From contig JAFWMH010000050.1 in NCBI GenBank assembly GCA_017510785.1, positions 1 through 39,503 of the forward strand: 39,503 bases of DNA. The letters are read 5' to 3'. This document shows positions 17,243 through 23,940 of the stretch, piece after piece. The stretch's first letter is position 1; each line of letters starts with the position of its first letter. The position numbers and the translations under genes are program-made. Origin of the DNA: Atopobiaceae bacterium. GTDB taxonomy: Bacteria; Actinomycetota; Coriobacteriia; Coriobacteriales; Atopobiaceae. The notes beneath the pieces were generated by a model. That model searched no databases. It saw only the letters and a list, made by a program, of their open reading frames with translations, and was not told the origin of the DNA.

Positions 17243-18361
17243 ATGAAGGTTCTGCGCATAGTTCTTGTTGTGCTGGGCGTCCTTGTGGTCGGTTTCGGCG
17301 CTTTTATTGGCTACTTGCAACTCAACTGGACTCGAATTCCCGATGGCGTAACGGTAGAGAACACTGGTGCCGCGAGCAATAACCCCAAGGTCGCCAAGAG
17401 TCTCAAGGCCGGTGAGACCTATACCGCCCTCACCTACAACATCGGTTTTGGCGCTTACACACCCGACTACACCTTTTTTATGGATACGGGCGTAATGAAA
17501 GACGGCACCGAGATGCGGGGCGAGCATAGCACGGCTGTTAGCGAAGAGAGCGTGCGCGCTTGTACAGACGGCGCGCTCCAAACGGCGAAAACGGTTGCGA
17601 GCGGCTCGCCTGCCGACTTCATGCTGTTTCAGGAGGTCGACGAAGATTCAACGCGCAGCTATCACGTGAACCAACGCGCGGCGCTAACTGACGCTTTCCC
17701 GACGTGCGAGGCGTTTTACGCCGAGAACTTCCATAGCGGGTTTTTGCCGTATCCCCTTCACGACCCGCACGGCCGCGTGCGGGCGGGACTGCTCACGTTG
17801 AGCGACGCGAGCGCCGAGGCGACGCGGCGGAGCTATCCCATTGACGAGAGTTTTCCGTGGCGGTTCTTCGACCTCGACCGCTGCTTTTGCGCCTTGCGCA
17901 TCCCCGTCGAAAATGGACGCGAGCTTGTACTTATCAATAATCATATGAGCGCCTACGACAAAGGCGGCACGTATCGCGCGCAACAGCTCAAACTATTGTG
18001 CGGTGTAATGGCCGACGAGCTATCCGCGGGTAACTACGTCATTGTGGGTGGCGACTGGAACCACGCGCTCTGCGATTCCGAGGATCTTTACGAGTCGGAT
18101 CAGCTCGTACCGGAGTGGGTATCGACATTCGACGAACGCGACTTGCCCAATGGATTCTCGGTCGTGCGTGCGAGCAATCTGGACGACGTTGCGTCTTGCA
18201 GAGGCGACGACATTCCCTACGAGCTCGGGCACACATATCGCGTGACGGTTGATGGCTTTGTGGTTTCTTCCAACGTGCGCGCCACGGCCTCGAACATCGA
18301 TACCGAGTTCGCGTACAGCGACCACAACCCCGTGCTGCTCTCGTTCGAACTGGTCGGGTGA
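17243..18361 (+). CDS. Membrane-anchored endonuclease/exonuclease/phosphatase (EEP) family protein
   Basis: 372 residues. The N-terminus has one hydrophobic span (about 5-24, IVLVVLGVLVVGFGAFIGYL), anchoring the enzyme outside the membrane. The catalytic domain starts at about residue 60 with the EEP strand TYTALTYNIGFG (Asn in the metal site), then FMLFQEVDEDS (metal-binding Glu), VLINNHMSAYDKG, VGGDWNHAL (Asp/Asn) and the closing YSDHNPVLLSFEL (Asp-His pair). All core residues of the DNase I/sphingomyelinase-like fold are present. Substrates in this family range from nucleic acid to phosphoinositides and phospholipids; a surface phosphodiesterase or phosphatase is likely. The frame opens at 17054, but the ATG at 17243 begins the anchor and has a GGGGGG stretch upstream. 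Confidence 0.88.
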   Translation: MKVLRIVLVVLGVLVVGFGAFIGYLQLNWTRIPDGVTVENTGAASNNPKVAKSLKAGETYTALTYNIGFGAYTPDYTFFMDTGVMKDGTEMRGEHSTAVSEESVRACTDGALQTAKTVASGSPADFMLFQEVDEDSTRSYHVNQRAALTDAFPTCEAFYAENFHSGFLPYPLHDPHGRVRAGLLTLSDASAEATRRSYPIDESFPWRFFDLDRCFCALRIPVENGRELVLINNHMSAYDKGGTYRAQQLKLLCGVMADELSAGNYVIVGGDWNHALCDSEDLYESDQLVPEWVSTFDERDLPNGFSVVRASNLDDVASCRGDDIPYELGHTYRVTVDGFVVSSNVRATASNIDTEFAYSDHNPVLLSFELVG

Positions 18362-18421
18362 GAGTCGGAATCGGACCGTCGCTACGCGGGTGCGCGGGGC
18401 CGCAGCGGGCGCAGCCCGAAT

Positions 18422-18474
18422 CCTACAAAGCTCCGGAATCCGCCCAGAGCTGGCAGTTTTCGGAGCTTTGTAGG
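18422..18474. terminator. Hairpin between convergent genes
   Basis: CCTACAAAGCTCCG (18422-18435) pairs perfectly with CGGAGCTTTGTAGG (18461-18474), and the stem extends three more pairs inward (one G-U). It lies between the convergent EEP and tannase-like genes. No T-run follows on either strand. It may be a bidirectional terminator or a small palindromic repeat. Confidence 0.5.
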
Positions 18475-18497
18475 GACGTGTTAAGCGGTCAATTTCC

Positions 18498-20663
18498 TCA
18501 CTTCAAGCAATCAGCAACCCAAGCGATGAAGTTCTCGTCGGAAGTGCCAGTACGCTCGGCCATGGTGTGACCTTGACCCCATACGGCAGCAAAGTCAACC
18601 GACTCAACACGCGCATCGGCCTTAAGCGCAAGCGCGAGGTTGAGTTCTGTGGTAAGCGCCGTATCACCCTGGTTAATGCCCGAACGAATGCGCCAATGCT
18701 TTGCTGGCGTACTCGTCTCATGACCCTCTGAGGAAGCCAACAAATAATACAGCGGAGTGTACATGTTCACGCGCGTTTGCACGTCGTTGCCCTGCGCGTC
18801 GGTTGTCTGCAAATCGGACGCAAAATCCGTGGCATACGCGTTACCTTGTGCCTCGAGTATCTTGCCGAGCGTGGCATCGAAATGCGATGCCGTGCCGTTC
18901 AAACCAAAAAGCGTGTTTTCGCCTTGTCCTCGATCAAGCTGATCGAAGGCACCGAGACTCTTCGAGGCAACCTTAAGTGCTTTGCAAAATGCAGCAACGC
19001 TCGTTATGGTAGCCGTATTGGTAGCCTCATCGTACGTTACCCATTCGCCATCGGCATTGAGCGCCGCAATGTAGTCGGCAACTGTTTCGTACGTACCGGA
19101 AACGTCAACGCCACCGCTCGTTTGTTGCCGTGCAATGTTGTCCCGACGCTCGAACTCGTTTTGACTGCCGTTCGCATCATTCGCGCCGTCGTCTTCCGAC
19201 CGTGTCGCAGCCTCGGCAACAATCGAGTCGGCAGCAGACGAGTTTTCGTCGGTTACAACGCCAACTTGTTCGCTTACCTCAACAGCTACGTCGGGACCAC
19301 CCGCCCCGCGTCGCGCGGCACCCTCGGTGGTTCCCTCAACCTCACTTCCCGTTCCCGGAAGGATGATTCTGGCCGCAGGAATTGCCGCTGCAACGTCGGC
19401 AGCGGACGCGGTGCTGCCACCAGCAGAGGAGTCCGCGCTGGTCGCCGCATCGGCTGTACCACTCGGCGCCGCGACGGTCTCCATGGTCCCATTGGGTGTC
19501 GCCGCATCGTCCGCGCCGCTCGGTGCCCCACTTGGCAACGCGCCGCCCGCGCCAGGCCCACCAGTACCGCCGGGGCCGCCCATACCTCCACGGCCACCCG
19601 CGCCAGGGCCACCCGCGCCGCCAGGCCCGCCGGGGCCACCCATTCCAGGCCCATCCGCGTTTGCCGCCGAAGCATCGTAGGGAAACTCCGTATCTTGCAG
19701 GAAGTTGTTGAGCGAAGCTTCAATCTCCTGAACAACGCGGTTGTAGTAGCTGCCCGCTTGGAATATCCCCTCGTCCGACTCCTCAAGCGAAAGCGACGCC
19801 CCGCTTTCGTCTGCGATGCCAGCCTCATTCACATAAGTAGCAAATGCCTTAGCGAGCTCGTCCGAAATCGCTTGCTCCTCATCCGAGAGTCCCTCGCGTG
19901 TAGCGCCCATCATCCACTCGTATGCCTCGTCACCAACATCGAGACCCGTAATCGGACACCAATCCATCGAGCCAAAAATCGCATCGCTTTTCTCAGCTGC
20001 GCCAAGCGCAGTAAGATACGGCTGGTACAGGGGCGAATCACCTGTCGCACCCATAAGCGCCGACTGAGCACCGCCGCCGCTCATGCCAAACGTAAAGATT
20101 CGCTCCACGCTCCCGGCCATGCTCGAGGCCGCAGCGCGCAAGAATCGCACAGCTGCCTTGAGGTCCACGACTCCCGCCGGCGCTCCGGCATCGCGTCCGC
20201 GACAGCCCGCATGCGCATACACGAACCCTTTGCTCGTGTACGTCGTCATCGATGTGTACTCGGTGAGCGGCGCCTGCGCAGAGTAACCCGGCGTGTTAAC
20301 GGGCATCACGATGGGTGCCGTCGACGCAGTGTAGTCACCCACCGCCTTAGCATCGCTCGGCGTGCAGGTGAACGTGCCGTCACCATTATCTTTTGCTTCG
20401 AAATACGCACCGGGAACGAACACGGCAAGCTGTTCGTACTCCTCGCTCGCCGGACTCGCACAGTACGATATGCCTAATTGATAGTATACGTCGTCATCGG
20501 CATTGTATTGCCACGCCGCCGAATCGAGCACGGGACTCCCCGCGCCAGCGCCATCCGAACCCGCACTCGCAGACTCTCCACCAGATGTCCCACATGCCGC
20601 AAGGGTCGCAGTTGCCGCCACGCTTGTGCCCGCAAGGAACGTACGTCTCGTAATCACGCTCAT
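18498..20663 (-). CDS. Tat-exported lipoprotein esterase, subtype B tannase-like
   Basis: 721 residues. The N-terminus MSVITRRTFLAG is a twin-arginine signal and LAAC (lipobox, Cys24) marks lipid attachment, so it acts on the cell surface. The alpha/beta-hydrolase core has nucleophile Ser195 in FGMSGGG and His699 in WGQGHTMAE. Asp667 (INQGDTAL) is the likely acid; its 32-residue distance to the His equals that in Lactobacillus plantarum tannase (as I recall, Asp419 to His451). A low-complexity insertion of about 190 residues (335-525), first Gly/Pro/Met-rich, then Ala/Ser/Glu-rich, interrupts the region between nucleophile and acid. Likely role: hydrolysis of galloyl or other aromatic esters. 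Start supported by GAGAGGAT upstream. It could be another aromatic esterase. Confidence 0.78.
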   Translation of the reverse strand: MSVITRRTFLAGTSVAATATLAACGTSGGESASAGSDGAGAGSPVLDSAAWQYNADDDVYYQLGISYCASPASEEYEQLAVFVPGAYFEAKDNGDGTFTCTPSDAKAVGDYTASTAPIVMPVNTPGYSAQAPLTEYTSMTTYTSKGFVYAHAGCRGRDAGAPAGVVDLKAAVRFLRAAASSMAGSVERIFTFGMSGGGAQSALMGATGDSPLYQPYLTALGAAEKSDAIFGSMDWCPITGLDVGDEAYEWMMGATREGLSDEEQAISDELAKAFATYVNEAGIADESGASLSLEESDEGIFQAGSYYNRVVQEIEASLNNFLQDTEFPYDASAANADGPGMGGPGGPGGAGGPGAGGRGGMGGPGGTGGPGAGGALPSGAPSGADDAATPNGTMETVAAPSGTADAATSADSSAGGSTASAADVAAAIPAARIILPGTGSEVEGTTEGAARRGAGGPDVAVEVSEQVGVVTDENSSAADSIVAEAATRSEDDGANDANGSQNEFERRDNIARQQTSGGVDVSGTYETVADYIAALNADGEWVTYDEATNTATITSVAAFCKALKVASKSLGAFDQLDRGQGENTLFGLNGTASHFDATLGKILEAQGNAYATDFASDLQTTDAQGNDVQTRVNMYTPLYYLLASSEGHETSTPAKHWRIRSGINQGDTALTTELNLALALKADARVESVDFAAVWGQGHTMAERTGTSDENFIAWVADCLK

Positions 20664-20703
20664 CGCTCATCCTCTCTCGCATAGCCATATGATTCGTTCA
20701 CGT

Positions 20704-20753
20704 TGAATCCATATCATCGTACGCCACCAGACTTATAGGTTACTGAATCCATA
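20704..20753. promoter_or_regulatory. Paired 10-bp direct repeats upstream of the tannase-like gene
   Basis: TGAATCCATA occurs at 20704-20713 and 20744-20753, exactly 40 bases apart (about four helical turns). Reading leftwards, a -10-like TATAAG lies between them. The arrangement fits a two-site operator around a promoter, but the regulator is unknown. Confidence 0.35.
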
Positions 20754-20821
20754 GCCTGACGGCACACTTTTTACACAGCAGCTTTTGTCTGGGCTTTTCT
20801 CTGCTTCGTTGCTTCTCCGGG

Positions 20822-20918
20822 GTGATTAGCTCTCACATGCAAGCGCAAAGGTGCCTACCCGCGACGCACCTACGCCCTCTGTTTTGGTTCAGGTGAGCAG
20901 CTCTCACATGCAAGCGCA
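20822..20918. repeat. Two 20-bp direct repeats (71-bp spacing) upstream of yccF
   Basis: AGCTCTCACATGCAAGCGCA is found perfectly at 20828-20847 and 20899-20918, each preceded by GGTGA. The rest of the 394-base gap 20664-21057 shows no credible gene. The start of a longer frame at 20851 lies inside this region and has no ribosome binding site. Confidence 0.8.
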
Positions 20919-21057
20919 CGAACGCGTATTGATCGCGTCACTACGGCAGTTGCATACAGCATTTCCGCAGCTGTACACACGGAACCGCCTTCCAAGTCGA
21001 GCACCCCTGCATCTGATAATATTTATTTCATACGAATCGACACAGAGAGGAACACGT

Positions 21058-21429
21058 ATGCGCACCATAGGTAACATCATTTGGATCGTGTTTTTGGGCG
21101 GACTCTTTACCGCACTGGGCTACGCATTGGCTGGAATCATATTTTACATCACGATAATTGGCATACCTTTGGGTCGCCAGGCCTTCAAGATGGCCCAGCT
21201 CTCGCTCACGCCATTCGGCAAAACCATTATCTATGGGGGCGGAGCACCTTCGCTACTGGCAAACATCGTTTGGGTTGTCGTCATCGGTCTTTGGACGGCC
21301 ATCGGCTTTGTGCTTGCAGGCGCGGTGTTTTGCATCACGATTGTGGGTATTCCCTTCGGCATGCAACTCTTCAAGATGGCAAAGCTCGCGCTCATGCCCT
21401 TCGGCGCACAGGTTCTCGACGCAGCATAA
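21058..21429 (+). CDS. yccF: YccF-domain inner-membrane protein
   Basis: A 123-residue membrane protein with two repeated halves. Each contains a hydrophobic stretch, then an I-x-I-I/V-G-I-P-x-G motif (ITIIGIPLGRQAFKMAQLSL and ITIVGIPFGMQLFKMAKLAL), then P-F-G. This tandem arrangement is the hallmark of the YccF domain (DUF307). The biochemical role of the family is not established. The start MRTIGNIIW at 21058 is preceded by AGAGAGGAACACGT; the longer frame from 20851 is rejected. A -10-like GATAAT lies at 21015-21020 with only a weak -35. The gene converges on a leftward gene across the second 72-bp array. Confidence 0.88.
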   Translation: MRTIGNIIWIVFLGGLFTALGYALAGIIFYITIIGIPLGRQAFKMAQLSLTPFGKTIIYGGGAPSLLANIVWVVVIGLWTAIGFVLAGAVFCITIVGIPFGMQLFKMAKLALMPFGAQVLDAA

Positions 21430-21471
21430 GACATTGCGCGATTGCCAAGGGTGCCGCATCTAAAACAGAGT

Positions 21472-21656
21472 GGCCCAAACGGCACCCAAGATTAGCAATG
21501 GGTGTCGCTTGGGACATTTTGCAGACAAAACCACGTCGAAAACGGCCCGTTTGGCACCCAACGTTGGGGATGGGTGTCGTTTGGGTCGCCCTTCCCGCTG
21601 AGCCGGCACACAATAGTCGTGATGGCACCCATTTCTGAAGCTGGGTGCCATCACGA
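21472..21656. repeat. 72-bp tandem repeat array, copy 2 (hairpin-containing)
   Basis: GGCCC at 21472 and 21544, and CACCCA at 21483 and 21555, show the same exact 72-base period as the array at 352-643; a third CACCCA follows 71 bases later at 21626. The spacer GCAGACAAAACCACG matches the spacer of copy 1. The last unit is a 15-bp perfect hairpin with a 10-base loop: 21617-21631 pairs with 21642-21656. It fills the space between two convergent genes and may terminate transcription, but no T-run follows. Confidence 0.82.
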
Positions 21657-21684
21657 TCGCCATTCTTATGTTTTCCGCAAGTAC

Positions 21685-22644
21685 TTACTGCACGGACTCC
21701 GTAGCGTCGTACTCATCGTTCAGTTCGTCTTCGTGTCCTGCCTTTTGCTTAGCCTTCTGCTGAGCCTTGCGCTTGGCAGCCTCTTTTTCGGCCTCTTTCT
21801 CGGCATCCGTCTCGGCGTCTGCCCCAGAGTCCTGGACGGTGTGTGCAGTCTCGGCCGTAGCGTCTTGCTCGGTACCTTGGGCCTCCGCAACGGCTGCCTC
21901 GACGCCAGTCGCCTCGTCGATTGTAGTGCTTTCGACTGCAACGGGAACCTCGGCGTTATTGGTCGGGTTGGCGTTCTGGACAGGCCGCACCTGCTGGCCC
22001 TGCGCCTGCTGGCTCTGCGCCGGTTGCGTCGCGTTGGCATCGCGAACCGCACGCACGACGTTGGCAACCTCATCGGCACTCATGCTCATCTCGTCACCGC
22101 CAAGGCCTTGGTACGTAACGCAATACTCAGCACCATTAGCCTCAGCACCATTAGCCGCCCAAGTCAGCACGGTCGCACGACCCTCGGAAGCACCCCACAG
22201 CGCAACGTTAATGCCGTCGACGTTCTGGCTCCAACGATGCGCAAACTCGGACTCAGCGCGATCACTCATAGGGGCTTGGTGGTTGCTGCCAGCCTTGCGA
22301 AGCACGAGCTTCGTTGCGGGAGCCTCGTAGGTAGCCTGCGCAACAGAACCTGCCGTCGCGTAGGAGGGGTTGTGGTACTGGTTGCCTCCAAGAACAATTT
22401 CGGCCGGGGCACCCATCGTTTGGAGACCGGCAACCTTCGCCGCGTCCGCAGCATTGCCAGCGGGTGCCCACGTTACTGCCACCTGGCCTTGCGCGGGCGG
22501 TGTTTCGGCAGCCATGGCGTAGCGCGTCGTCATAACGGCAGCGCCGCCGGTGAGGGCAATCGTAAGAGCCGCGCCAATTACGAGCGAGCGGGCCATAAGG
22601 GAGGTACGAGCGTTCTTGCAATTTACTTTACGGGTGGTCGTCAT
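21685..22644 (-). CDS. Exported protein of unknown function with charged C-terminal tail
   Basis: 319 residues; not recognised. A basic N-terminus (MTTTRKVNCKNARTS) and a hydrophobic segment at about 17-44 ending TTRYAMAAE form a signal peptide or anchor. Residues about 50-200 look folded and contain NVDGINVALWGASEGRATVLTW and an EYCVTYQGLGG segment. Residues about 200-319 are low complexity: Gln/Asn-rich first, then Ala/Glu/Val/Thr, then a Lys/Ala/Glu helix and an acidic end (DELNDEYDATESVQ). The start at 22644 has GAAAGGAT about ten bases upstream. The leader contains a small hairpin (GCCGGA/TCCGGC, 22671-22690). It appears monocistronic. Confidence 0.78.
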   Translation of the reverse strand: MTTTRKVNCKNARTSLMARSLVIGAALTIALTGGAAVMTTRYAMAAETPPAQGQVAVTWAPAGNAADAAKVAGLQTMGAPAEIVLGGNQYHNPSYATAGSVAQATYEAPATKLVLRKAGSNHQAPMSDRAESEFAHRWSQNVDGINVALWGASEGRATVLTWAANGAEANGAEYCVTYQGLGGDEMSMSADEVANVVRAVRDANATQPAQSQQAQGQQVRPVQNANPTNNAEVPVAVESTTIDEATGVEAAVAEAQGTEQDATAETAHTVQDSGADAETDAEKEAEKEAAKRKAQQKAKQKAGHEDELNDEYDATESVQ

Positions 22645-22879
22645 GATGGCGATCCTTTCTTTTATCCTGTGCCGGATCTTCTTTTCCGGCTGTGTTTCTT
22701 TGCACGGCTAGTCATACGGCCCACCCATTACCGTATCTCACGTACATATGTCCTTCACAATTAGTCACTCACGCTAGGCAAAGCGCTTCTTGAGCTCCAA
22801 AACGTCACGTGCGCATCCAGATCGCGCACCAACACTGCGCCCTCGAGCACATCAATCCCGATGGCCCATCCCGGGACCA

Positions 22880-23028
22880 CGCGGCGACCTGCTCCTAAAG
22901 ATTAGTCAAATGTCCCGTCCGTGGCCCGGAGGGCAAAACTCAAACAGCTATCGGGCTGCGGAACTGCGCGCGGCTACTCCTTCGGGCCACTTTGCGATTT
23001 GACGCTTCTTTAGGAGCAGGCGCGGCGA
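22880..23028. mobile_element. MITE-like nested palindromic element, copy 2, with 8-bp target duplication
   Basis: Outer arms CCTGCTCCTAAAG (22888-22900) and CTTTAGGAGCAGG (23008-23020) are a perfect 13-bp inverted repeat. Inner arms are GTGGCCCGGAGG (22921-22932) and CCTTCGGGCCAC (22979-22990), with one G-U pair. The element is 133 bp and directly flanked by CGCGGCGA on both sides (22880-22887 and 23021-23028). It matches the element at 5429-5564 in the opposite orientation. Both outer arms differ from that copy at the same base pair (C-G there, T-A here). It has no coding capacity. The rest of 22645-23103 shows no gene. Confidence 0.82.
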
Positions 23029-23070
23029 GGGGCCGCCCCTGACGGTTTCACAACCATCAGGGGCGGCCCC
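23029..23070 (-). terminator. Strong hairpin after the kinase gene
   Basis: GGGGCCGCCCCTGA (23029-23042) pairs perfectly with TCAGGGGCGGCCCC (23057-23070). After one C-A mismatch, GGTT pairs with AACC. It lies 34 bases beyond the stop of the leftward kinase gene. No T-run follows, so it is a candidate U-less terminator. Confidence 0.55.
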
Positions 23071-23103
23071 ATCGATACTCCAATAGCACCCTGCGACGCT
23101 GAA

Positions 23104-23874
23104 TTACGACCAGTCTACGACATCAATCCAGCTCAGGAGGAAGTCGCGCTCGTGCACTCGACCGCGCTCGAGCTCGGCGGCGGCAATGATGGGCATCCAG
23201 CTCTGGACGTACGCCACCGTACAGCCCTGGCGCTCGCAGTAACGACGCAAGTACTTATCGGCGAAGTCCTGCTCGCCACCCAGCACGAGGTGCAGGTACG
23301 TAATGGCGCAGTCGGCAGCACCGTTGCCTTGCGTGGCATGCGCCCAGTCCACAATTACCGGCGCAGCCTCGTTATCGTCGGGCACGATGATGTTGGACGG
23401 CACGAAGTCGCCGTGGCACAGCTTGGTGTGGTTGGGCATGCCGTCGAGCGCCTGCAACAGCTCGTAGCGCTGAGCCTCGTCAATGGTATCGCCCAAGCCG
23501 TTAATCATGCGGGTAAGCTTGTCCTTTTGGCGGTTAAGCAAGCGGTTGCTGTGCGCGTGCACGTCAAGTTCGAGCGTAATCAGCCTATCGAGAATCGCGT
23601 CCTCCTGCGACGGGTCCTCCGCGAGCAGCTGGCGCAACGTCTTTCCGTTCACTTTTTCGGTGGCAATGGCCCAGCTCACGCCAACCTTGCCCACCTCAAC
23701 GAGCTCGGGCACCCGTATGCCAGCCTGCTCCGCACGTGCCAGGTTGAGCGCCTCGTTCAGGATGTCGGCCTTGGGCTTGGCGCGATTGAACACCTTTACC
23801 ACCGTGTCGCCGCAATCGTACACGATTTTGTTGTGCCGCTCGGCAAGGGTGACCTTATCACTAGAGAGTTTCAT
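23104..23874 (-). CDS. Aminoglycoside/choline kinase-like phosphotransferase
   Basis: 256 residues with the protein-kinase-like fold of the APH/choline kinase group. Brenner's motif is clear: LCHGDFVPSNIIV with catalytic Asp156 and Asn160, followed by the metal-binding APVIVDWAHAT (Asp176). The N-terminal lobe has a conserved Lys in TVVKVFN (Lys27). It phosphorylates a small hydroxylated metabolite with ATP. Antibiotic resistance is only one of many roles in this family, and nothing here suggests it specifically. The start at 23874 has AAGGA upstream. It follows adhE by 66 bases without a visible terminator, so it may be co-transcribed with it. Substrate unknown. Confidence 0.82.
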   Translation of the reverse strand: MKLSSDKVTLAERHNKIVYDCGDTVVKVFNRAKPKADILNEALNLARAEQAGIRVPELVEVGKVGVSWAIATEKVNGKTLRQLLAEDPSQEDAILDRLITLELDVHAHSNRLLNRQKDKLTRMINGLGDTIDEAQRYELLQALDGMPNHTKLCHGDFVPSNIIVPDDNEAAPVIVDWAHATQGNGAADCAITYLHLVLGGEQDFADKYLRRYCERQGCTVAYVQSWMPIIAAAELERGRVHERDFLLSWIDVVDWS

Positions 23875-23940
23875 ACCGAAAGTCCTTTCTCTTTTGTTCC
23901 CTCGAAGATCCTAAAACGTACCGTGGCATGCGCTGGGGCG

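Noticed and set aside
22880..23028. Simple transcription terminator
   Set aside because: The conserved inner sequence, second copy in inverse orientation and exact 8-bp flanking duplication go beyond a terminator. A separate hairpin at 23029-23070 already fills that role.
23104..23874. Aminoglycoside resistance gene
   Set aside because: The Brenner motif shows only the broad phosphotransferase family, and the chromosomal context beside adhE with ordinary composition gives no reason to call resistance.
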